The notes beneath the pieces were generated by a model, which saw only the letters and a program-made list of their open reading frames with translations, was not told the origin of the DNA and did not search any database. From contig JAGYKE010000005.1 in the NCBI GenBank assembly GCA_018401465.1, positions 992,001 to 1,056,000 on the forward strand: a DNA stretch of 64,000 nt, read 5' to 3'. The stretch is from Aestuariivita sp. GTDB lineage: Bacteria > Pseudomonadota > Alphaproteobacteria > Rhodobacterales > Rhodobacteraceae. Numbering within the stretch: position 1 is the stretch's first letter; every line of letters begins with the position of its first letter. Below are positions 1 through 8,981 of the stretch, piece after piece. The translations under genes were made by a program, and so were the position numbers.

Positions 1-602
1 GCGCGCGGACCTATCTGGATGAGGTGCACGCGGTGGGCATGTACGGCCCCCGCGGCGGTGGTGTCGCGGAGCGCGATGGCCTGGCCCATCGCATCGACAT
101 CATCAACGGCACGCTGGGCAAGGCCTTCGGCGTGCATGGCGGCTACATCGCGGCCAGCGCGAAGATGTGCGACGCGGTGCGGTCCTACGCGCCGGGCTTC
201 ATCTTCACCACCTCGCTGCCGCCCACGGTCGCGGCCGGTGCGGCGGCGTCGGTCGCTTACCTCAAGACCGCGCCCGAGCTGCGCGAGGCGCACCAGACCC
301 AGGCGCGCATCCTGAAGCTGCGGCTCAAGGGGCTGGGCCTGCCGATCATCGACCATGGCAGCCACATCGTGCCGGTGATCGTGGGCGACCCCAAGCACAC
401 CAAGATGCTGTCGGACATGCTGCTGAACGACTTCGGCATCTACGTGCAGCCGATCAACTACCCCACCGTGCCGCGGGGGACCGAACGCCTGCGGTTTACG
501 CCCTCGCCGCTGCATGGATCGAAGGAGATCAGTCATCTGGTGCGCTCCATCGATGAACTCTGGAGCCAGTGCGCCCTGAACCGCGCACGGGCCGTTGCCT
601 GA
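1..602 (+). CDS. hemA: 5-aminolevulinate synthase, C-terminal part (5' end outside window)
   Basis: This enzyme condenses glycine and succinyl-CoA to 5-aminolevulinate, the first step of tetrapyrrole synthesis in alphaproteobacteria. The reading frame is open from base 3 and gives about 200 residues of the C-terminal half. The PLP-site [10 protein letters not shown] segment, the NGTLGKAFG loop with the Schiff-base lysine, and the [21 protein letters not shown] segment near the end are all typical of this family. The related enzymes KBL and BioF share the fold, but the [14 protein letters not shown] motif favours ALAS. The stop is followed 25 bp later by the start of the efflux adaptor. The heme supply is pertinent to the heme peroxidase further on, but there is no genetic link visible. 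Confidence 0.95.
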   Translation, partial: ARTYLDEVHAVGMYGPRGGGVAERDGLAHRIDIINGTLGKAFGVHGGYIAASAKMCDAVRSYAPGFIFTTSLPPTVAAGAAASVAYLKTAPELREAHQTQARILKLRLKGLGLPIIDHGSHIVPVIVGDPKHTKMLSDMLLNDFGIYVQPINYPTVPRGTERLRFTPSPLHGSKEISHLVRSIDELWSQCALNRARAVA

Positions 603-627
603 CACCGCCGCAGGGGGAGGACGAAAC

Positions 628-1842
628 ATGCGTTGGGTTTACAGAGGCATGACGCTGGCGCTTGTGGCCACGATGGCGCCGGGCGTGTTGATGCCCGTGC
701 CGGCCACGGAACTGGCGCGTTCGGGCGACACCGAACGCCCAATGGCCGTTTCGGTGCGCACGGCGGACATGACGAATATCGATGAGGTTCTGCACGCCTT
801 CGGACAGGTCCGACCGGCGCGCGTGTTGCATCTGCCGATGCCCGACCAGCCTGCCCCGGTGGCCGAGATCCTTGTGCGCGCGGGTGACCGGGTTCACAAG
901 GGACAGCTTCTTGCACGGCTCGACACGACTGAGGCCGCGCGTGACCTCATGCTTTCGGAAACCGAGCTTCAGGGCGCGCATGCCGATGTCACGGGCGCCG
1001 CAGTGCTTCTGCGCCTTGCCGAGACCGAGGTCGCCCTGCGCGAGGAAACGCTCGCCCGGCTGTTGAGACTGGCGCAGAACGGCGCGTCAACGGTCGTTCA
1101 GCGCGACGAAGCCGAGGGTGCGCTCAAACGCGCCCGGCTCGAACGGGACGCCGCACACAGCGCTCTGGACAAGGCGCGCGCCGCCGAGGCGGCGGCACGC
1201 CACGCCCACCAGCGCCGCCGCGACCAGCTGGAGAACACGCAGCTGACGGCGCCGGAGGCCGGGCTGGTTCTGTCCGTCTCGACCGAGGTCGGGATGTCGC
1301 CCCAGCCGGGCAGTTCGCTGATCAGCCTGGCTTCCGGCGGCGAGATGGAGGCCAAGCTACACCTTGCGCCGTCTGCCCTCGCGCAGATCAGGCCCGGTGA
1401 TCCCGTGCGCATGTGGCTCGCGGGTGGGGAGGAACTGCAGGGCGAGGTGATCACTGCCAGCGCCAGTCAGAACGGCGGCAAGCTGGGCGAGGTGAACGTA
1501 CGGCTACTGCACGGCGCACGGCCGGTCGCAGGCAGCAGTTTGCGCGGGGAAATCGTGATTGACCGCCGGGTGGCCATGATGGTTCCCCTGTCCGCCCTCG
1601 TCCCGCTGCCGTCCGGGCCGGGCATCATGCAGGTCGTAGAAGACCGGGCGGTCGCAACACCGGTCATGATCGCGGCGCGTCTTGATGGAAAACATGCAGA
1701 GATCGTCGATGGGCTTCCGGCGGGGGCCCGCTATGTGGAACGGGCCGGACACCTTCTGGCAGATGGCGCCCTGCTCGGCGTCGATGCCGCAGGTCGCGAT
1801 ACGGCACGCACCGGCCTTGCCGCGGCTCAGGCAAAACGATGA
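628..1842 (+). CDS. RND efflux periplasmic adaptor (membrane fusion protein, HlyD/AcrA family)
   Basis: This protein should bridge the inner-membrane RND pump to an outer-membrane channel. It starts with a hydrophobic signal segment (about residues 5-25). A first lipoyl half follows around VAEILVRAGDRVHKGQLLARLD, then an alpha-helical hairpin rich in Glu, Ala and Arg, and the second lipoyl half at APEAGLVLSVSTEVGMSPQPG. After that come beta-barrel and membrane-proximal domains. I chose the ATG at 628 because GGGGGAGG lies about 7 bp before it; an in-frame start at 595 would overlap hemA and lacks such a site. The stop overlaps the pump start by 4 bp (ATGA), so the two are translationally coupled. 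No outer-membrane factor gene is adjacent. Confidence 0.9.
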   Translation: MRWVYRGMTLALVATMAPGVLMPVPATELARSGDTERPMAVSVRTADMTNIDEVLHAFGQVRPARVLHLPMPDQPAPVAEILVRAGDRVHKGQLLARLDTTEAARDLMLSETELQGAHADVTGAAVLLRLAETEVALREETLARLLRLAQNGASTVVQRDEAEGALKRARLERDAAHSALDKARAAEAAARHAHQRRRDQLENTQLTAPEAGLVLSVSTEVGMSPQPGSSLISLASGGEMEAKLHLAPSALAQIRPGDPVRMWLAGGEELQGEVITASASQNGGKLGEVNVRLLHGARPVAGSSLRGEIVIDRRVAMMVPLSALVPLPSGPGIMQVVEDRAVATPVMIAARLDGKHAEIVDGLPAGARYVERAGHLLADGALLGVDAAGRDTARTGLAAAQAKR

Positions 1843-4800
1843 CCGCCTCCTGGGCCTTGCGCAACCCGGTCCTGCCGCTGGTCGTGATCACGCTGCTTGC
1901 CGTGTTCGGCCTGCGCGCCGGGTTCCAGTTGCCACTCACCCATCTGCCCGACATCGGGGAGAACCGGATCGTCGTCCGACTTGCGGCACCCGGTGCCACC
2001 CTGGCGGTGACCGACCTTGAACTGGCTCAGCCCATCGAAGAGGCGTTGTTCTCGTTGCCGGAGGTATCTTCGTTGCAATCCGAGATCTCGGCGGGCGAGC
2101 TCGTCCTGACGATGTCGTTGCGCGACTCGCGGCAGTCGCAAAAGACGCTGGCGCTGGTTTCGGACAGGATCCAGTCCGTGATTTCGGATCTGCGGGTCGA
2201 TGCCGTGCTTTCGGAAATCCGGGCCCTGTCTTCGCGGCGGCAGCCGACCCTCGAACTTCTGGTCGTGCCGCGTGATGGCGACCTGGTGGCCGCGAGTGAC
2301 GCGGTGACCCAACGGATCCGTCCCGTTCTGAATCAGGTTGCCGGGCTGGCAGAGATAGAGGTCAAGGGCGACAGGCGGGCCGGTTTGACCGTGCGCCCCG
2401 ATCCCGCACGCCTTGCGGCGGTGGATATCACGCCCGGCGATTTCAGCAGACAGCTTTCTTCGTCGCTTGAAAATCACGCGGCGCGGCAAATGCCCGGTGC
2501 AGATGATGCAGGTGGCGTACTGCTGGGAATCGCGCAGACGGGCTCGGCCACGGATGCCGGCGATCTGAAACACCTGCCGCTGTCGACTGCAGGGGGGCAG
2601 ATGGTCCCGCTCGCGGCAGTCGCGGACGTGGTGTCCGAAGCGATGCCCGGAGACTGGACCGTACGCAGCGATGGCGAGCCGGCGCTTTTCGTGCAGCTTT
2701 TCCCCGATGAAACAGCCGATCTGCGCGCGGTCGCGGAACAGGTTGAAAGCAGCCTTGCGCAGTTGGCCACGGCGCTGCCGGGGCTCGAGTTCCGGGTCGT
2801 CGACCGACCCGCCGATCGGGCCCTGATCTCGTTGGAGGCCACGACCCGGACGCTTCTGGAAGGATGTCTCCTGGTGATCTTGGTCATCGCGCTGACCCTG
2901 CGCGACGGTCGGGCCACGGTTCTGGCCGCGCTGGCGCTGCCCCTGTCGATGCTGCCTACACTTTACGTCATGCAGGTGTTCGGGCTGAGCCTCAACATCG
3001 TGAGCCTGCTGGCACTGACCTTGGCTTCTGGAATTCTCGTCGATGACGCGATCGTCGAGATCGAGAACATTGACAAGCATCTGCGAAAGCATGCGGATCC
3101 CGCGCGCGCCGTGGATCATGCGATGCGCGAGATCGCCGTGCCGGTGGTGGGAACAAGTCTTGCCATCCTGGCCGTATTCCTGCCTGTCGCGACGATGCCC
3201 GGAGAAGCGGGGCGATACTTCTGGGCCTTTGGTGCAACGCTTTGCATCGCGACTGTGTTCTCGCTTCTTGTGTCCCGGCTGGTGATCCCGCCGCTTGCGG
3301 TCTCGCTGATGTCCGCGCGCCCCGCCCGGGTGCCTTCGGACGACATGCGTCGCCTTTCCGCGCGATATGAAGGGCTGGTCTGGCGCGCGCTGCGTTATCG
3401 GTGGGTCTGCCTTGGGGTGGCTGTCGTCATTTCGGGTCTGGCAGTGGTCGGCCTGCTGCGCCATCCCGGATCATTCATCCCCGAAGACCGCACGCAGATC
3501 GTGCGCTTGGACATGGATATGCCACCGCTGATGGACGCAGCGGAAAGAGGCAGGCATCTGGCGGACCTCGACGCTGATCTCGAAGGTCTCGACGGGGTCC
3601 ACTCGGTCAGCTCCTTGGTGTCGGATGATCCCGGTCGTCCTGTCCGCCTGCTGGTGCAAACCGATGGATCCGCATGGACGGAAAACCTGATCCGGCAAGC
3701 GGTTGCCCTTTATCCGGACATGCGCGCCAGCGTCCTGAAGGCAACCGGCCAGCCGAAACTCGCGATCGATCTGGCGGCGCCTGACTTGCGCACGCTTGAA
3801 ACCGCGCTTCCCGCCATCATGCGGGCGCTTTCAGGGCTTAGCGAGGGCAGCGCCCCGCGGCTGGCATCGAACGCGAAGCATCCTGAACTGCGCTTCGTGC
3901 CCGATCCGGAAACGCTTCGCCATTTGGGACTGGACAGCGAGGACCTGCGCAACGCCTTGCAGACCCTGACGGAACCGCGCGATTCCATCATGGCCCTGCT
4001 CGACCGCGAGGGTCAAAGGGCGCTTCCCATCCGCATCGAACTGGGCAGAACGGGCGAGGTTTTCACCGTGCTGCATCTTCCCGAGGGCGGGATCGTGCCC
4101 CTGTCGGCGGTCGGTCATTTCCAGCTGGATCTCTCGGATCGTAGGCTGGAACGGCGGGACGGCCTGTATGTCCTGACCCTCGTGGCAGATCCGGCGACTA
4201 GCGCAGAAGCAGCCGTTCTGACTCGCGCCGCAAACGACGCAGTGTCGGTGCTGGCGCAGGACATGCCCGGTCTGGTCCTGCTGCCCCGTGGCGATCTTGC
4301 CGCCCGGCAGGACATGATGCGCGATCTGGCAACGGCAGCGGTTAGCATGCTGGTCCTGATGGCGGCGGTGCTGTTCGTGCTGTTCCGCTCGGCCGGCCAG
4401 ATGGTGGTGATCCTCGCTTCGCTGCTCTTTTCGTTGGTGGGCGGCATTCTTGTGCTCAAGATCACGGGTCTGCCGGTCTCTTTGCCGGTGATGATCGGCA
4501 TGCTGCTGCTCTTCGGGATCGTCGCGAAGAACGCGATCCTTCTTGTGGAGAAGAGCCAGCGCATCCATCGGCAGTCGGGTGATTTTGCCCAAGCCCTTGT
4601 CCTTGCGGCCCGGGACCGGGCGCGCCCCATTCTGATGACCAGCGTCGCCATGATGGCGGGGATGGCACCCGCTGCGCTGCCGGGGCTCGAAGGTGGAGCT
4701 TTCCGCCAACCGCTGGCCTTGACGGTGATTGGCGGCGTCGCGGTATCCACCGTGCTGAGCCTCGTTCTGGTTCCCGCAATGTGCATGATTGCCCACGAGA

Positions 4801-4898
4801 TGAGCGCGGCAGCCCGCCGCACTATGCAAAGATCATGGGCGCTGGTGTTTGGTGACGCGCGCATACCACGGGGCGAGATGCAGACACCGCGCCGCTGA
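1839..4898 (+). CDS. RND-family multidrug efflux transporter, inner-membrane pump (AcrB/MexB-like)
   Basis: This is a proton-driven exporter of drugs, solvents or metabolites. At 1019 residues it has the usual length of HAE-1 type pumps. TM1 lies at about residues 10-28, large periplasmic loops follow TM1 and TM7, and two groups of hydrophobic helices are visible. The proton-relay residues known from AcrB can be seen: the Asp pair in GILVDDAIVEIENI (TM4) and the Lys in FGIVAKNAILLVE (TM10). A long reading frame on the opposite strand (1827-3464) is a codon-bias shadow. The substrate cannot be read from the sequence. Confidence 0.95.
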   Translation: MTASWALRNPVLPLVVITLLAVFGLRAGFQLPLTHLPDIGENRIVVRLAAPGATLAVTDLELAQPIEEALFSLPEVSSLQSEISAGELVLTMSLRDSRQSQKTLALVSDRIQSVISDLRVDAVLSEIRALSSRRQPTLELLVVPRDGDLVAASDAVTQRIRPVLNQVAGLAEIEVKGDRRAGLTVRPDPARLAAVDITPGDFSRQLSSSLENHAARQMPGADDAGGVLLGIAQTGSATDAGDLKHLPLSTAGGQMVPLAAVADVVSEAMPGDWTVRSDGEPALFVQLFPDETADLRAVAEQVESSLAQLATALPGLEFRVVDRPADRALISLEATTRTLLEGCLLVILVIALTLRDGRATVLAALALPLSMLPTLYVMQVFGLSLNIVSLLALTLASGILVDDAIVEIENIDKHLRKHADPARAVDHAMREIAVPVVGTSLAILAVFLPVATMPGEAGRYFWAFGATLCIATVFSLLVSRLVIPPLAVSLMSARPARVPSDDMRRLSARYEGLVWRALRYRWVCLGVAVVISGLAVVGLLRHPGSFIPEDRTQIVRLDMDMPPLMDAAERGRHLADLDADLEGLDGVHSVSSLVSDDPGRPVRLLVQTDGSAWTENLIRQAVALYPDMRASVLKATGQPKLAIDLAAPDLRTLETALPAIMRALSGLSEGSAPRLASNAKHPELRFVPDPETLRHLGLDSEDLRNALQTLTEPRDSIMALLDREGQRALPIRIELGRTGEVFTVLHLPEGGIVPLSAVGHFQLDLSDRRLERRDGLYVLTLVADPATSAEAAVLTRAANDAVSVLAQDMPGLVLLPRGDLAARQDMMRDLATAAVSMLVLMAAVLFVLFRSAGQMVVILASLLFSLVGGILVLKITGLPVSLPVMIGMLLLFGIVAKNAILLVEKSQRIHRQSGDFAQALVLAARDRARPILMTSVAMMAGMAPAALPGLEGGAFRQPLALTVIGGVAVSTVLSLVLVPAMCMIAHEMSAAARRTMQRSWALVFGDARIPRGEMQTPRR

Positions 4899-5189
4899 TT
4901 TCGGTCCGGATTGGCCGGGCAGGTTGGCTCAGGTGCCCTGACTGGGCGGTCGTTCGGCCGCCGCCGGGGTCCGCGCGCATGTGCCGCCCTTTGGGGCAGA
5001 AACGTCAGAGGCACGTCATGCACGGCACCTGTCACGGACGGCAGGATACTCGTCACGAAAACAGAACTTTCAGACCCGACCATGGTTCGGGCGCTGTATC
5101 GTTAGATCGCTTGAAACCCGGTCGCCCAACATGAAGGGTTGGCGCGTGTCGCAGGTCTGCACGCCAAGAATCCGAAGGAAAATTTCTTT

Positions 5190-5663
5190 ATGTCCACAAT
5201 AACCTATAATCCGGGTGCAATCGTCATTGCCGAGGGAGAAGCCGGCGACAGCGCCTTCTTGATCATGCGCGGAACCGCCGAGGTGATCGTCGGCGAAGGC
5301 AAGAAGGCCAAGACGGTGGCGACCCTGAGCGAGGGTGAGGTTTTCGGCGAGATGTGCATCCTCGAACCGGGGATGCGGTCGGCAACAGTTAAGGCTGTGA
5401 CCGAGCTGGAATGCGTCGTCACGAGCTACGAGCAATTCACCGAAAGCATGGAAACCAATCCGGCACAGGCCGCGCTTTACATGAAGACGCTCGTGACGCG
5501 CCTGCGCCAGATGAACCAGATGATGGCTGCGATGGACCCCAAGAAGCGCCGTCTGCTCGACGTGTTCAGGGATTGGCAGCGTGAAGAGGCCGAGCGCTGG
5601 GAAAAGCTGTCCGACGAGGAAAGAGAAATCCAGCACTTGGCCCTGATGATGTCGAGCTTCTGA
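5190..5663 (+). CDS. Stand-alone cyclic-nucleotide-binding domain protein (no DNA-binding domain)
   Basis: This is a 157-residue cytosolic protein made of one CAP_ED-type beta-barrel. The phosphate-binding cassette region is recognisable as LSEGEVFGEMCILEPGMRSATVKA (family core G-E-M plus R-S-A). A helical, charged tail (about residues 105-157, EEAERWEKLSDEEREIQ) follows. There is no helix-turn-helix, so it is not a Crp/Fnr activator in the usual sense. I chose ATG 5190, preceded by GAAGGAAA, over an in-frame start at 5139 because the domain begins immediately after it. The nearby cyclase gene (8968-11178) could supply its ligand; that link is inference. Confidence 0.85.
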   Translation: MSTITYNPGAIVIAEGEAGDSAFLIMRGTAEVIVGEGKKAKTVATLSEGEVFGEMCILEPGMRSATVKAVTELECVVTSYEQFTESMETNPAQAALYMKTLVTRLRQMNQMMAAMDPKKRRLLDVFRDWQREEAERWEKLSDEEREIQHLALMMSSF

Positions 5664-5778
5664 CCCTGCCCGTGGCGGGGTCCGACACACCCCGCGGTCG
5701 AGCACAGAACCCGACACACCCAGCGCACCGGACCTCCAAGCTTTCCCCATGCGCTGTCGTAGAGCTTGCCCAGATCAC

Positions 5779-5805
5779 GGGCGCCGAACAGAACGTTCGG
5801 CGCCC
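5779..5805. terminator. 10-bp perfect hairpin between convergent genes
   Basis: The arms GGGCGCCGAA and TTCGGCGCCC pair perfectly around a 7-base loop. The hairpin lies between the cNMP-binding gene and the convergent permease gene. Only a weak T-rich stretch follows on the + strand (GCGGTTCATTCC), so it may be a bidirectional or factor-assisted terminator. A second stem (GGCAGC...GCTGCC, about 5891-5919) is closer to the permease stop. Confidence 0.5.
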
Positions 5806-5959
5806 GCGGTTCATTCCTTGTGCCGGGTTTGGCGAGGAAGGCGCATGTACCTGCTTGCCCCCTCTGAACACGGGTGTTGGCTGCACAGACGGCAGCAAGG
5901 GCAGACCCCTTGCGGGGCTGCCGCTGTTTCAGCCGATTGCCGGGGGCATCAACCGCGGA

Positions 5960-6601
5960 TCATGCCTTGGCGGTGCCTGAGCGACGATCAGAGAGAAGAT
6001 GCACCATCAGCCGGACCAGCGCAAAACCAAGCTGGAAGACCGCACCGAAGGCGAAGACGCCGACCGCGAAGACCAGCAACTGCTCGGACGTGGTCGAAAA
6101 GCTGTCAGCCTTGCGCAGGACGACAGCGACACCTTCGTTCACACCGATGGCGACGCCCGCGCTCGACGACATCACAAGGACCACATAGGCGCGCACGAGG
6201 CTGGGAAGAAGTAGCAGCGCTTCGGCGCGCGATCCGCTGCGGAGCCCTTCCAGAGCCGCCCGTCCATTGTCGGCAATATAGGACGCGGCATAGGGCACCA
6301 GCGACAGGGCGACAATCAGCCCCCCCGAAAGGGAGAGCTTCATGCCGAGAAACTCGAACTCTTTCGGGATGATGTTCAGCAGAAAGAACATCACCACAAA
6401 GGTGGGCGCAGCGCGCATGAGCCCGATCAGCGCGGCTGATCCGCCATGCCAGCGCCGTCCCAGCAATTGCAGGAAGATGAGCGGAGCCCCGAGGACCATA
6501 CCCAGAACGAGGGCAATAGCCGCGATGTTGAAGTTAACCACCATGCCTTCCATGAGGTCGCGCGGGTAGCTCGAAGACAGCAGATCTAACAGGAAGGTCA
6601 T
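5960..6601 (-). CDS. ABC transporter permease of the polar amino acid (HisM/GlnP) type
   Basis: This is a 213-residue inner-membrane protein with about five hydrophobic helices. The segment PYAASYIADNGRAALEGLRSG, followed by ARAxxL-like SRAEALLLLPSLVRAYVVL, matches the position of the EAA loop that contacts the ATPase in this family. The loop is degenerate compared with the usual EAxRAxG...PQA pattern. The start at 6601 overlaps the upstream gene by 4 bp (ATGA); an earlier in-frame start at 6652 would lie inside that gene. It is the last gene of the cyclase operon, and no ATP-binding subunit follows. Confidence 0.85.
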   Translation of the reverse strand: MTFLLDLLSSSYPRDLMEGMVVNFNIAAIALVLGMVLGAPLIFLQLLGRRWHGGSAALIGLMRAAPTFVVMFFLLNIIPKEFEFLGMKLSLSGGLIVALSLVPYAASYIADNGRAALEGLRSGSRAEALLLLPSLVRAYVVLVMSSSAGVAIGVNEGVAVVLRKADSFSTTSEQLLVFAVGVFAFGAVFQLGFALVRLMVHLLSDRRSGTAKA

Positions 6602-8280
6602 TGCACCGTCTCCCGGGTTTCCAAAGCTCGGCGCGCGCGCTCGCATCCCCACACCACCACGTAAACGACGGCGATGTAGAAGATCAGGACCACCGAGTAG
6701 GTCGTTACCTGCCCCGCCGCGAACGATGTGATGTCCGTCAGCGCGCTCAGGAGTTCCGGCGCACCGGTGAAACTGGCAATCGGCGTGCCCTTGGCGGCAT
6801 TCACCAGAAACGACAGCAATTGCGCCCGCGACCGTCCGACCGCCGCCCGCAACAGGGGCAGGCTGAAGCCGCGTCCATAGGCTCCTTCGCGGCGCAGGCT
6901 GCCTGCGGCTTCGCCGATGGCCTGACCGGCATTGGCGCCGTTCATCATACCCAGCGCAACGATCGCCGAGCCAAGCGCCACGGCAGGCGAATAGGTGAAG
7001 ATCGCTGTCGCCACGACGGCTGCAACCACGAGGATCAGGATAACCGGCGTGGACTGGATGACAGCGGTCACTGCCCAGGTCACAAGGCGGACAGGCCAGA
7101 ACGGCAAGACCGCCAGAAAACCGATCGTCAGCGCGAAGATCAGCGTCGCCATCAAGGCACCGAACACGAGGATCAGGGAATTGACGATCCCAGACTTGAA
7201 GAGCTCGAACGCCGACACGCTCGTCAGCATGGGCAGGTCAGGCGCAAATCCCAGATTGGCTTTCGACCACGCGAGCATGGCGTTGATCTCATCAGCAAAT
7301 TGAGTGGGCGTCGGCGTCGCGTCTAGGGCAGGCAGCACGCAGGCGGGATCTTCAAGAGCGGCAATGCTGGCACAGGACGGCGTCTGCCATAACCTGTTCT
7401 GCGCTTCGAGGAAGGAGGTAAAAACACCATTCTTCTGCGCGATGGCGAGAAACTGGCCATCGCGGTGCATGATCTGACTGATCAATTGCAGCGCGCGGGC
7501 AAAGCTTTCGGTTCCGGTCTGCGCCACGGCCATGCCCCATGGAACCTGGTCGAACCCGAACTTCCGTTCGAACCTTGCGCCGAATTCCGGCACGGCAAGG
7601 TAGGAGGCCAAAAAGCTGTCGTCATGCGCGACAATGGTGCAGACCTGTTCGTCCAGCGCTTTGGGCAGGCGGCCACCGTCTTCGAACAGCATCAGGCGCA
7701 CCCCTTGGGTGACCAGATGCGAGTTGGCGTAATTCCCGATAGTGGTGCAGACACGCCGTCCGACAACATCCGGCCAATCCGCAATCGCCTGAGTGCGCGG
7801 ACCAACCACGATGGTCTCGGAGCTGTAGTAATGCGGGCGTATGAAGGTCGCCTGAGTGTCCCGCCGGGTATTGTGGCCCATTGTGGCCACAACCAGATCG
7901 GCGCTGTCTTCGGCGAGGGCGGAAATGCGGGTGGCGGCGCGCACGACCACCCATTCCGGCGTCACACCCAGCCGCGTAGCGATAGCCCGGGCCACATCGG
8001 TATCGTAACCTTCCCGATCGCTGCCATCCCCTGTCCGACTGGCGAACAACGGATAGTTTCCCCGTACGCCGACGCGCATCTGCCCGTTGCAGAGGATTTC
8101 CATCAGTTTGTCGCCGGCCGGATTGGCGCAGGCTTCGGGCATTCGGGCGCGGGCCTCGGCCAGCAGGGCCTCCAGCGCTTCATCAGGCGACGTCGCGCCT
8201 GCGGGCGCCAGCGCACCCCAGAGCAAGAATGCGCACAAGGCCCAAAGCCCGGCCCGCATGCGTTGGATCAGCGCCTTCAT
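6598..8280 (-). CDS. Fusion of periplasmic solute-binding protein (SBP_bac_3 type) and ABC permease
   Basis: This 560-residue protein has a signal segment (about 1-30). A family-3 binding domain follows at about 55-310 (VGVRGNYPLFA, REGYDTDVARAIATRLG, DLVVATMGHNTRR, EFGARFERKFGFDQVPWGMAV). Then comes a permease domain from about residue 365 to 545 with several helices and a degenerate EAA region (GQAIGEAAGSLRREGAYGRG). SBP-permease fusions occur in amino-acid ABC transporters. The binding domain is expected outside the membrane, possibly presenting a ligand to its own permease. The gene overlaps both neighbours by 4 bp. The ligand is unknown; the neighbouring cyclase suggests a sensing role as an alternative to transport. 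Confidence 0.85.
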   Translation of the reverse strand: MKALIQRMRAGLWALCAFLLWGALAPAGATSPDEALEALLAEARARMPEACANPAGDKLMEILCNGQMRVGVRGNYPLFASRTGDGSDREGYDTDVARAIATRLGVTPEWVVVRAATRISALAEDSADLVVATMGHNTRRDTQATFIRPHYYSSETIVVGPRTQAIADWPDVVGRRVCTTIGNYANSHLVTQGVRLMLFEDGGRLPKALDEQVCTIVAHDDSFLASYLAVPEFGARFERKFGFDQVPWGMAVAQTGTESFARALQLISQIMHRDGQFLAIAQKNGVFTSFLEAQNRLWQTPSCASIAALEDPACVLPALDATPTPTQFADEINAMLAWSKANLGFAPDLPMLTSVSAFELFKSGIVNSLILVFGALMATLIFALTIGFLAVLPFWPVRLVTWAVTAVIQSTPVILILVVAAVVATAIFTYSPAVALGSAIVALGMMNGANAGQAIGEAAGSLRREGAYGRGFSLPLLRAAVGRSRAQLLSFLVNAAKGTPIASFTGAPELLSALTDITSFAAGQVTTYSVVLIFYIAVVYVVVWGCERARRALETRETVQ

Positions 8281-8981
8281 GATTCATTTCCTTCTGCGGC
8301 CCGGGTCAGGATCAGGACATCCACGGTACCGAATGCATATCGCCCCAAAAGATGGATCGACTGCCCTATTTCGCGGTCCAGCACCTCGGGCGTCATGATC
8401 GCCAGCTTGGTCTGAGGCACAGGGACCATGATCGTCTTGCCGGTGGATACGGCCAATCCGCACTGACCTGCAATCGCACGCGTGCTCTCAAGCCCGATGA
8501 AGTGATTGTGCATAACCAGAGCACGGCCGTTCGGGGCCAGATGCGTTTCAAGCCCGGACAGGAAGAGGTCCATCAGGCGTCTGCCGTCGGGTCCGCCCGA
8601 GCTCCACGACGAAAGGCGTCCGTCCACCGCACCTTCGCTCATCGGGAAATGCGGCAGATTGGCCAGCACGAGGTCGAATCGGCGCCCGGCCACCGGCGCG
8701 AACAGGGCGCCTTGGCTGACGTCGTTCGCCGCCCCAAAGCCGATGTCGGCCAGCAGGCTGCGGGTCGCCTCGACCGCGCCCAACTCGATGTCCACACCGC
8801 TGAGATGCACCGCGCCCGCCGAAGCGGCAGCCGCGAGCAACACACCGCTGCCGCAGCCGACATCCAGAACCCGGGCGCCCCGAACGTGATCTGCGGTCTC
8901 GAGGACCATCTGCACAAGGGCGGCGGTATAATCACTGGGGCGGAAGCTGGCCTCTGGGGTCCGGTCGTCAGATTTCTGCAT
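8277..8981 (-). CDS. Class I SAM-dependent methyltransferase, PrmC/HemK-like
   Basis: This is a 234-residue Rossmann-fold methyltransferase. Motif I is VLDVGCGSGVLLAAAA and the acidic loop that binds the ribose is GVDIELGAVEAT. The catalytic-site motif reads NLPH, close to the NPPY of N-methylating enzymes that act on Gln or exocyclic amines. The start at 8981 has GGAGGACAGCG before the ATG and overlaps the cyclase stop by 14 bp; the frame is open further upstream but only inside the cyclase gene. A true PrmC has an N-terminal helical domain that is absent here, so the substrate is probably not a release factor. The operon position suggests modification of a protein or small molecule tied to the same pathway. 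Confidence 0.8.
   Translation of the reverse strand: MQKSDDRTPEASFRPSDYTAALVQMVLETADHVRGARVLDVGCGSGVLLAAAASAGAVHLSGVDIELGAVEATRSLLADIGFGAANDVSQGALFAPVAGRRFDLVLANLPHFPMSEGAVDGRLSSWSSGGPDGRRLMDLFLSGLETHLAPNGRALVMHNHFIGLESTRAIAGQCGLAVSTGKTIMVPVPQTKLAIMTPEVLDREIGQSIHLLGRYAFGTVDVLILTRAAEGNES

Noticed and set aside
1827-3464. 545-codon antisense frame over the RND pump
   Set aside because: It consists of Arg/Gln/His-rich shadow sequence without motifs; the RND reading on the plus strand has all proton-relay residues.
5874-6372. Plus-strand frames opposite the permease gene near 6 kb
   Set aside because: They are antisense to a permease with clear hydrophobic helices and a 4-bp overlap with its operon partner.
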